A DNA stretch of 64,000 nt from Ceratopteris richardii (lineage: Eukaryota; Streptophyta; Polypodiopsida; Polypodiales; Pteridaceae), in assembly GCA_020310875.1 (NCBI GenBank), contig CM035407.1, positions 91,591,132-91,655,131 of the forward strand, given 5' to 3'. A model generated the notes under the pieces. That model saw only the letters and a program-made list of their open reading frames with translations. It made no database searches and was not told where the DNA came from. Positions 54,552 through 64,000 of the stretch are shown piece by piece. The translations under genes were made by a program, and so were the position numbers. The first letter of the stretch is position 1. Every line of letters starts with the position of its first letter.

Positions 54552-56910
54552 ATGGCAAGCAACAATGACTTTTTTCGCATGATTCAAGCTGAATTTAAGC
54601 TTGATGGGACCAAAAATACAATGTGGTCTTACATGATGAAGCATGTTTTTTTTGCAAAACAAAACTATGGAACATAGTGGCAGATAACGATAAATGACTC
54701 AAAGGTTCTTCTACTATGCAGCCTATTGGCGTAAATTCAAGCTCTTCTTCAAGTATAGTGACTATGCCTTCTCCACCTATGCAAGAGTAACTTAGATGGT
54801 ATGGAAAGGATGATCAAGCTCATGCATTGATTGCTCTTTTTGTGAAGTAGCATATTGTTCCACACATACAATCATGCACTACTTCAAGATAAGTTTGGGA
54901 TAGTCTTACTTCTTTCTATGAAGTGCATAATGAATCATGTATTTCTTATTTAAGTAAGCAACTTGAAGATTTATGCATGGTTGAAAATGATTTAGTAGAT
55001 GTATATGTTACATACATCAAGAATTTGAAAGAGTCATTGGAAAACATTAATGAAATCATTATGGATGCATCAAGCATTTCCTGATTACTCAAAGGATTGT
55101 CGAAAGCTTTTCTACTACAATTCATTTGGTTGCAAAAGGAAATCAAAATTTGTATATTTTTTAGGAGGCTTGTCTTTTCTTTGGCAAGAAGAGCAATGTT
55201 GAGTGACTAGAAATGGTTTGCTTAAGGGAATGCAAGCATGTGATCACACAAAAACATAAAATTAAGTATGGTCCATCTTTGGGTTCATCAAAATAAAAGT
55301 CTCAATATAACTCTTCCACATCTTCCTCTATTAATGGTGATATGAAAAAGAAGAAGAGATGCATGTATTGTGAAAACCTTGGACATAGCACTGATGATTG
55401 TAGAAAGCTTTCCAAGCAGAATGAAAAGAAGAAATAATCCAGCATGTCTATTGTTGAGAATACATCTAATGCATAGAATGATGAATCCGATCTTGCCAAG
55501 ATGTTTGGGCATAATTTTGTACATAGTCATTATGATTCATCATCCCATTCTACATGTATGATTGTGAATGAGACTTATTCAAATTAGCTTCTTAATAGTG
55601 GTGCTTCAAAGCATATCACTTCATGCATAATATTTTTCGTATCTTTGAAAGATGCCTCAAAGGGAGGGCATGTCAAATGTGCAAAAAATGGTTCTTATCA
55701 TATTATTGGAGTTGTTGAAATTCAGTTTATGGTTGAAAATGGATGTTTTATTACTTTCAAGAATGTAGTGTATGTTCTCGATACCAAGAGAAACTTGATG
55801 GTGCAGGACCTCATGTACATTTTGCTTATAACAAATGTATGGTTTCAATTCCTATTATTGTTGGTGTAGAACTTCATGTACATTTTTTTTATAACAAATG
55901 TATGGTTCGTGATTTTAGAGATGGAAATGTTATTGTGATGTTGATGAGATTATACAATGGTTTGTAACACTTGGATACATATAAGAGAGTCTTCTCAAAT
56001 GCCTTACTTACTCGTACTTCTTTAATGGCTGGAATAGAGTTGTGACATGCTCATTTTGGTCATATGATCTTCAATAGTTTTCTTTAACTATAAAGAAGGA
56101 TATGATTATTGGTTTTCCAACACTTGAGCCCATTGAAAACATTCTTGTAAAGTTTGTGTACTTGGAAAATGCATCATGCTTCTTTTCTCAAAAATGGCAC
56201 CACACATACTATATGGAAATTGCAATTTGGTCATAATGATATATGTGGTCCACGCAAAAATCCATCTTTCATCAAGCATGTATACTTTATTACCTTTCGT
56301 GATGATGCAACATGCCATACTCCGGTGTATCCTATGAAATAAAAGGATGAGTTATTCTCTTACTTTAAAATATTTTTAGCCATGTCTAAAACTTTTTGTG
56401 GCAATAAGCTTTTGACCCTTCACACAAATCATGGTGATGAATACATGTCACATGAATTTAATGTTTTTATTTATGAAAGAGGTATTGCTAACGAACAGTG
56501 CCATATACACTACTACATGATGGTGTTGCAGAGCATAAGAATAGAATACATCTTGAAATGGTATGATGTATGGTTAAAAGAAAGCATCTTCGTGATGAGT
56601 TTTAGATGGAATGGTCATGTGTGCAAACTATGTACTAAATTGTTGTCCTAGAAAAGAATTGAGATTCATTAAACATCATGAGACTGGGAATGAGTGTAGG
56701 TGAATGGTTAGGCACATGTGCATATTTAGTTGACTGACATATGCTCATGTGCTAGCATAACAACATCAAAAACTTGATGGCAAGGCAAAGAAATGTATAT
56801 TTGTTGGATATAATAGTTAGAGTAAAGGTTATCAATTATACCATCCATGGGCATATAAATTTATTGTAATTTGAAATGTGATATTTGTTAAAAAATCAAC
56901 TTACCCTTTA
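54552..56910 (+). pseudogene. copia-3 gag-protease-integrase fragments
   Basis: ATG at 54552 begins a gag N-terminus (FKLDGTKNTMWSYMMKHV). A second gag part lies near 54820-55130. The zinc knuckle CMYCENLGHSTDDC is at about 55360-55401. Protease reads LLNSGASKHIT (about 55588-55620), with the catalytic Asp changed to Asn. Integrase traces include FGHNDICGP (about 56228), FRDDATCHTPVYPMK (about 56300) and HGDEYMSHEFNVFI (about 56430). A later piece (CIFVGYN.., YQLYHPW, near 56790-56850) matches the stretch between integrase and RT. At least ten stops separate these pieces. Confidence 0.82.
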
Positions 56911-59900
56911 CTTGAATGTAAACTTGAGCCAATAATCAGTTCACAAGATGTGTTTGATATATTAATGCCTTTAGCCTACATATCTTTCTTCATACCTATG
57001 GTCCTGAGTTGTGGAATCTCCTATATCATCTCTAGTCCAATCACCCATACCTATTAGTCCTGAGTGGGACTTGTTGTAATATTTCGATATTCTCGTATTA
57101 TTTTCCCTCTCTAGGTAACCTTGGAATCAAAAGTATGTTGGAATCAATATCCTATTGGTTAAACAAGATTCCATTGGTCCATTTATAGTTCTATTGGTCA
57201 AATTATTCAGGTAAAATAGCATTTTTAGTTTTCAAACTAACATCTTGTACACACCTCTAATGGGCGGTGTGGATAGTTCGCTATCCTCCTATCATGCCCA
57301 CCAGCATTCAAGTCCCAATCGGCAGCGATGTAGATCGCGAAAGATTTTTTTTGAGATATGGTTTTGAATTAAAACACCGATGGACAAATTTAGCTAACGA
57401 TTTCTTCGTGAGTTGTTTTTTCATATCACAGATCGTTAGCGATCGTATTACGAGCTGCTTTATTATAGCTTTTGGAAGAGCTTTTCATGGGATAACCAAT
57501 ACTATAAAAGAAGTGCTTGGGGTCACTTGTAATTCATCCTTCACCTAGTTTTCAACACAAGCCTTTATGCATATTTGGATGAGGTGTTTGAGAAGGTGTG
57601 TTCATATGAGTTTGAGGATTTTTGGCAGCAAACTAGTTAGCATTTTTTGCTACTTTTTAAGTATGTGATCTTTTCACACACATATCTAACTTAGGGTCTT
57701 ACATAGCCTAAGGTTAGATGAGGGTTTGTTGATTATCAGTTTCATAGTGATCCTTCCTCTTTCAGTCACTCATATTCACTCTTCTATAACCTATTAGGTC
57801 ACACATCTCATGTATATTCAGATTTCTACCCATACATCTGAATATGTTTGTTACATTTGTACATTCACTCTTCCATCTGATACTATGAGTAAGCGATGAC
57901 TTACGTAACACTTTACACATGTTGTCTATTATTTCTCTATCTTTGTCTCATCATTTGTATGATTAAGTGTGGTATGTTCATGTTTTGTCAATATTGAAGA
58001 TTGCTAGATTCTGTGTTGTTTATGTTGGACCTATGGAACCATGGACCTTTGATATGAGTTATACGCCTACCTCATTTCCAACAAAGTATAGTTCCAAAAT
58101 CTTGTCCAATCTATTCAGAGGGCATAGTCGAATGCTCGCATGACAATAAATGTGTATCCATACTAAGAAAACTATCTATGCCAACCATCCTGTGTGTATG
58201 GATCTATATGATCCATACATGATAATGGAATTATCCTTCTTGAAACTTATAAAGTGAGTATGTGATATCAATGGATATAAAATCATCCAATAATCTATTG
58301 GAAGAATAGATCTTTTGTAAATTATGAAGGATAACTCCCAATCCTAAGGAGATGTCTAAGAAGAGTCTCATCTGGTTTAGTAAGAAATGCCCCCATGAAT
58401 GATGAGTCCTTTTCTCCCTGGTCATAGAAGAAGATTTCTCAAAGGGAAGTCATTTCCATCATCCCAAGCCAGTGGAGCCTTCCTCCAATTCATGGTGTCA
58501 TACCTACACTAAAGCTTATGTATCTTCCATATATAATGGAACTAGATACATAACATGTAGGTGGATTCCAATGAATTCCATGTTCCCCAAACTAGTGTAT
58601 TTTGGTTCTACTCATTATATGACATCCTATTCTACTCCAAACTAACTAGTTCCTAGGTACCAAGACTATGTCTAAGTACCTTTCTCTAGATCTTGACATA
58701 TATATATTGGGTATCCCAAATATCCCTCACTAAGGGACCTATGCTCTAAATCATAGAGATATTTCTATAATTATGGACATCTTAATCATCAGTCCAATCA
58801 CATTAGCACATGTTGATGCTTTCCATGAAACCCATCTCAATTATCCCTTCGAGTTGGTTTCCTTAGTAGTTTAGCAAATAATGCTTGATTATTTACTCAA
58901 GCGATGAGCAATAGTGAAACTTAATCACTCATTCAGCATATCTCATCATACCCTATAGTCTCCTAATCATATCATGAGACTCCTTTGAAGGTAAACAAAC
59001 CTTTAGTACATTGGAGATGATCAGATACATACATACATACATGCTCCTTTATGAAACTTCCTAAAACCTTTAGTATTGCTTGTGCAGAATCCTAATTGTA
59101 AAGGTGTATGTCCTTCCCTTTAGCACTCCCATGGTCTAAATCAATAAGGATTATATCTTGGGATCTATTTATTAGTGAAGTTTCCTTAATTATGATGTTT
59201 GATGGTCATAAGTTCATAAGCGTCATGCTTACAATCATGTTTACAACTTATTGATGTTTGCGATGGATGCATGTTACCATGCCATGAATTTCTATCTAAA
59301 GATAAGTGCACGTATAATGCCATGAGGAGGAAAATTTTCAGCAGCATCTCCCCAAGGAAATGGAGCTATATAAAATTTAACCATATCATCAACATAAGGC
59401 TTTGCGAGCCCATGGTACACATGCCATCAGTATACATAGGGCGATTGCAAGCCTTTCATACAAGCCATATACTCAAGTGTCATGCTCCATATCCTATTAA
59501 AAAGACAACATGCTTGAAATAAAATTATTTTTGCACATTCTCATAACTACATGCAATTACATTTCTTGCAAACCATCAAAGAAGTGTATTTCTAGCAATT
59601 TGATCCATTTCTTAAAATTAAAACAACGATCAACCTTTACAAATGCATTTCAATCAGACATCCATGAATGTATATGCTAATATGCCAAAACATAAACCAT
59701 AATGCCTAAAGATATAAGCAATACATCCCTGAATGGTTTGATGTCATAATTGATTACATCCAATCTTTTCAATGGGGTCTAAAACCCATGTATTTTTCTC
59801 ACCACGATCTAGAATAAATTTTGAAATATCAAATGGCATTGGATTACTTCTGAAAACATCAAACATGCTCAAATCATTACAAAAAATGATGCAAATATGC

Positions 59901-61626
59901 CCAAAATTGCATATGTGATCCATTTAAAGATTTCTTAAAAAACTTTTTCAAGAGCTTCAAAAAAAAATTCAAGACGTGCAAACAACCATAAAATGTAACA
60001 TACATCATGCATAAATGCCTTAAAGTGAAATCACTTCAAATGCCTTCCCCATTTGCAAGATATCCTTTTTTGAAGGTAGTTTCCAATAACTATGTGAATT
60101 TTTCAGACCTTCACAGAGCTCAAAAAATACATAATTTGAAACAGTTATTTACATAACATAAAATTAGATCTTGTGCTTTTTCTAGATCACCCATAGCACC
60201 TCCAATTTGGAGCTTCTCAGAACAAGATATTGCATCTACGAGTATGTCATGTCAAACTAGTCAACAAGTGGAGGTACTGGAAAAAAAGAGAGAGAAAATG
60301 TGATTTTTGAAGTGCCCAGAAGCATTCTTCCATCATATAAATCCTAAATATGTCTTTGTTTGATGAGAGATTATTATATAGAGATAATTTATCATATTTG
60401 CACATTCTCATATCTTTTCTTCTCATATGCTAATTGTCTCTCCAAAAGAGGCATAAACAAAGACTTTTACCTTCATCTAAAAATGATAAATGGGAGGTTT
60501 TGGCAAGCTTCTAATGCTTTTCTGATATGATTTTTCTTAATTTTCCTAGTTCCCTATGATAATACATGTCATTTTTCTATGATATTCCTCTTCAGCTATC
60601 CCTTTCCTTGCTCCCAAAAGTAAAGATTCGTTATAATTTGCTCCTCAAATTTAGTTCAAAAAGAGTGGGAAGGTCTACAAAGCTTCAAGGACAAGTGATC
60701 GTGGGTACCACAAGAGTTGAGGAAAAGAAGAAATACTTGGGAGGGACTTCTATTGGAAAATCTCCAAAAATTTCCAAAAATCTTCAAAACTATAGCTATA
60801 TTATGTGTATTATTTAGAACTCTACACAAGAGAACTTGTGGGAGAGATGGTCTATGACAAACAACATCTAAAGCAAATGATCCAGGTTGGAATCCCATAA
60901 GGATGTAGCATCAGCACAACATCTTCGTGAAGATGCTTTCATGAATGATTTGGCATAGGCTTTTCGTGGAGTTGGCAACATCGATGCTTTCGGGGATCAT
61001 TGCTTTTATGGAAACTTCACGCTTGCTAAACATAGGGAGTTGATCATAAGCTATATAACCATGATCTTGGGTCACTTCTAAATTATCACTCAAGGTGTAC
61101 AACCATCATTGGTGGTCAATTTCACTAGGAGGAGAGTTCTTACACTCTTCGAGGAGGTGTGCTCTACATATGGATTACTTGGAGGAGTTAGTTTCAGCCA
61201 ACCATAAACATATCTTGTTGATATACTATGAGTAACAAGTCTACATCTCTCCTCACTTGTTCATTCACTAGTTTTTCATTTAGGGTTAATCAAAATTAGG
61301 GTTTTTTGTAAAATAGTTCTAAATTGCTCATATTCTTCATATTCACACACAAACACACACTCTTCATACCTCTTAGGAATTTTGCACATAATTTCTTGTA
61401 TTTAGTTCTTATTTCTTCCTAGATTTAGATCTAGTTACTTTGTATCATATTCACACATTGTAATTTGACATTCAAATATAAGTTAGTATAGGTGAACATC
61501 CTAGCTTATCATTACACTTTGAAAATTTATCTATTCTTTGTCTATCCCTCACTTATCTCTTTTGAATTTTAAGTTGTGTATGCTAAGGTTCATGTTATGA
61601 ATTATGGAATGTGTTGAACTAGGAAT
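56911..61626. other. unassigned AT-rich intergenic DNA
   Basis: 4.7 kb with no gene I can support. A 93-codon open frame at 57267-57548 has no recognisable motif. A (CATA)n patch occurs at about 59027-59041. Much of it reads like very old LTR or intergenic repeat sequence, but no paired ends were found. Confidence 0.45.
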
Positions 61627-62333
61627 TGTTGGAGTGTTAATTTATTAATGTATCAATGTGTTTTGGTGTTTTTGATATAGCAGCTGAAGGTTCATGAGGG
61701 CACGAAAGGTGTGAAAGGACAGACATCAAGAATCAGATTTATATTTTATATAGTTTGCAAATAAACCCACTTAGAGAAGTAGTTCTATTTTAAACTCTAT
61801 TTTTAGAAATAATTCTATTTCTAGAAATAGTTCTATTTTTAGAAAATAGTTCTATTTTTAGAAAATAGTTCTATTGTTAGAAAATAGTTCTATTTTTAGA
61901 AAATAGATCTATTTTTAGAAAATAATTCTATTTTTAGAAAATAGTTCTATTTTTAGAAAATACTTCTATTTTTAGAAATAGTTCTGTTTTTAGAAATAGT
62001 TCTATTTTTAGAACTATTTCTTTTCTTGGAGACAATTTTATTTTTAGAAAAAATTAGTAAAAGTACTAGTGAAGATAAGGAAAGGCTCTTTACAAAAGAG
62101 ACCAACTTTTACTTTCACGCATGATTTTCAAAGCCGCTCTCATGTAACCACTATTTCAACATAATCAAAAAATCCCATAAATGCATGCACTCTGTGGACT
62201 GTTGAAACAGTGTGCATGGGGGAAGATTGCACCCAATACTACATTTTGTCTCCTCTCCTTGCATATTTATTTTCTCTATGTGTTTTCAACATTCATAACC
62301 TCTACGTGCACGTGAGCTAAGATCCTGATAATA
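61627..62333 (+). repeat. probable 5' LTR with an internal minisatellite
   Basis: Begins TGTTGGAGTG and ends just before the primer site. The right end is decayed, with no clear CA. The minisatellite at about 61780-62050 makes up over a third of it. Confidence 0.55.
61780..62050. repeat. minisatellite, unit about 18-19 bp (TAGTTCTATTTTTAGAAAA)
   Basis: About 14 head-to-tail copies alternating between 18- and 19-bp forms (AGAAA or AGAAAA), with single-base variants. It lies in the U3-like part of the LTR. Confidence 0.92.
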
Positions 62334-62334
62334 G

Positions 62335-62346
62335 TGGTATCAGAGC
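62335..62346 (+). other. primer-binding site (tRNA-iMet)
   Basis: TGGTATCAGAGC, perfect match to the plant initiator tRNA complement. Confidence 0.9.
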
Positions 62347-62889
62347 CCTATGCGCATCACTACAGAGGGATATGTTTCTGTTCGTTTTGGCTTCTGTTCG
62401 TTGTTCGGTGTCGTTTCCATTTCCATTTCCATTTCCAGTTTGAGGTCTAGAGCCTACGTTTACACCTATGGCTTACTCCAAGGTGTCGACTAAGGCATAT
62501 AACTTATGCATAAGTAAGGCATTACTTTTGCATCTTTGGCACCCATGGCTCCCTTGGCGATCGTTGGTAGTCGTTGGCTATGTGTGAACCAATTTTAATT
62601 TATGAGTGGCAATAAGGAGTTTCATATTCACCAAGGACGGAGGATTTGAACCCACAACCTCACTCAGACAAGGGAAGTTTCATATTCACCAAGGACGGAG
62701 GATTTGAACCCACAACCTCACTACACTATCTCTTTGTGTGTCACTCTAGTTCTCTTTTCTTAACACAACTTTCATCTCTTTCTTACTTTTTCAATTCCCA
62801 AGAAAAACCCTTCCTTTTACATTTTAATTCAAGCAATCTCAAAATTGTTTTTACATATCTAGCAAGAGGGTTTTGTTCTCTACATACCC
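62347..62889 (+). other. leader of the right-edge gypsy element, with a 58-bp tandem repeat
   Basis: Non-coding. A 46-bp identical block starting GTTTCATATTCACC occurs at 62619-62664 and 62677-62722. Its reverse complement contains GGTTGTGGGTTCAAATCC, which resembles a tRNA T-arm / pol III B box. Confidence 0.6.
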
Positions 62890-64000
62890 ATGGACCCTAC
62901 GAATGCAAAGAAGGATTTTAGTGAGTCACCTCTATCCGAGGTAACACTCGAGCAACAGCTCGAGCTCCTATGACACGAACTTAGAGGCGTTGAGGATGAG
63001 ATCCGACAATGCAAAGAAGTACTTCAGAAGATGCAATCTGATGAAGACAACCTTACGAGGGTGGTAAAAGCTATTATCTCTGCCAAATCAGATGGCACAT
63101 ATTTGAAGGTTGGTGTTAAAAATTACCAATTTCTACGGTTTGATGGCCATAATGATGGCCCTTTAGTTCTTTCATGGTTATCACAGTTTGACGACTTTTA
63201 TACTGATGAAACATATGCTAAAAGTGAAAAAGTCAAATTTGTCACTAACTATTTAGTAGAAAAAGGTCAGCTCTGGTGGAATGTGTTGTGTCATAGTATA
63301 TATCCTCCAAGCACGTGGAAGGCTTTCCAAGATAAAGTGAAGGATTCTTTTCTTCCTCCCCAATATCATTTTACATGTTTGACGTGCATGGATAACCTTT
63401 ACATGGAACGAGGGTGACATGGTCACCACCTACATAGAGCAGTTCTGGAAAAATTTATTATTGGCTCAAATGCTTGAAGATGTACCATAGGATAGCTTGT
63501 AGCAGAAATACAAAGATGGTCTGGAGGTGGGAATCTAAGCGAAGCTTAACACCATACGGCCTACAACTCTCAATGAGGCTATCCCTTTTGCCTATGATGT
63601 AAAGAAGGAGTTCCACTCCATAACCAAGTCGATCCGTGTACAACAACCATGCCAATGACCACTTTTTGTTAAACCCACCTTTACTATGAAGCATAATTTT
63701 AATGCCCCATCTATTTTTCCTCATCCTCCACAATCCAATTACTCAACTGCACTTGTTGCTTCATCTGTTGGAAGAGATGGATGGATACCTCAAGGAAGTG
63801 AGATGGTACTACCAAAACCTGCTTTGTACCTACCCTAATACACTTCAAAATTTGATAGTAGGACCTTTTATCTTGCAAATGACACCAAGAAAGTACCTAT
63901 GTACTTTGGAGTTGATGCTTGAAACAATTGAATCAAAATAGACTACTTCAAGAATAATTAGTGTCACAAAACTTGCTATTTTAGACCATACACCTGCTGG
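62890..64000 (+). pseudogene. gypsy gag, disrupted
   Basis: ATG at 62890, TGA at 62971-62973 (probably from CGA), then an open frame to 63415 and a frameshift near 63412. A retrotransposon gag core is clear: VKNYQFLRFDGHNDGP, then GQLWWNVL, TWKAFQDKVKDSFLPPQY, then (shifted frame) VTTYIEQFWKNLL and AIPFAYDVKKEF. Further stops at about 63488, 63500 and 63536 show decay. The zinc knuckle expected next would lie near or beyond the window end. Confidence 0.82.

Larger units (their letters stand above)
54306..56910 (+). mobile_element. decayed copia remnant (copia-3)
   Basis: Primer site, gag, protease, integrase and the start of the region before RT can be followed in order on the plus strand through many stops and frameshifts. 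RT, RNase H and 3' LTR are not found. It is much older than copia-1. Confidence 0.82.
61627..64000 (+). mobile_element. 5' end of a gypsy-type LTR element running out of the window
   Basis: A probable LTR starting TGTTGGAG (61627), a tRNA-iMet primer site (62335-62346), a leader, then a gag-like pseudogene. Protease and pol would lie beyond the right edge. Confidence 0.72.

Noticed and set aside
57267-57548. 93-codon open frame
   Set aside because: No motif, no homologous neighbour, no codon or promoter evidence; length is possible by chance.
62640-62722. tRNA gene on the minus strand
   Set aside because: Only a T-arm-like half is present; no acceptor pairing, D-arm or anticodon arm could be folded.

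Overview
The window is nuclear DNA of a land plant, probably a large, repeat-rich genome. The evidence is a dense stack of plant-type Ty1/copia and Ty3/gypsy LTR elements primed by plant tRNA-iMet and tRNA-Asp sequences, spliceosomal introns in several genes, a plant F-box/kelch gene, and AT-rich decayed intergenic sequence. I cannot name the species. Slow decay of many old nested elements would suit a gymnosperm, but that is only an impression.

Layout. (1) 1-~26,055: a Ty3/gypsy element whose 5' part lies outside the window. Its pol is one long frame with four stops, carries a retropepsin-like domain downstream of integrase, and is followed by a long non-canonical 3' ORF. Two later insertions split that ORF. 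(2) 8,404-17,539: a four-gene DNA transposon with 34-bp terminal inverted repeats. (3) 17,594-24,398: a nearly complete copia element with 1,272-bp LTRs and the target duplication TCAAC. (4) 27,794-34,963: an LTR element (target duplication TCCAT, tRNA-Asp primer site) with no recognisable pol. Its single long ORF is related to the 3' ORF of element 1. (5) 36,165-40,400: a minus-strand copia deletion derivative, sitting in (6) a decayed, intron-containing organellar EF-Tu pseudogene (40,401-~42,030). (7) 43,607-48,657: a decayed minus-strand gypsy element whose LTR is a distant relative of the LTR in (4). (8) 49,362-50,771: an intact F-box/kelch gene, the only convincing host gene. (9) 54,306-~56,910: a decayed copia remnant. 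(10) 61,627-64,000: the 5' end of another gypsy element that runs out of the window.

The most unusual object is the DNA transposon. Genes A and B run rightward, genes C and D run leftward, and the two pairs converge on two related near-perfect palindromes. Gene D encodes an 863-codon RNase H-fold, zinc-motif transposase-like protein in four exons. Gene C encodes a divergent histone H3: the first ten residues match the H3 tail (MARTKQTARK), then come about 190 low-complexity residues and a complete H3 histone fold. Gene A may contain a chromatin-reader-like (BAH-like) region and a beta-grasp-like C-terminus; gene B is unrecognised. A transposon carrying its own H3 variant suggests an element that manipulates chromatin. 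I know of no described family with this gene set, but I could not search. Genes A, C and D each carry one in-frame stop, so this copy looks recently disabled rather than ancient.
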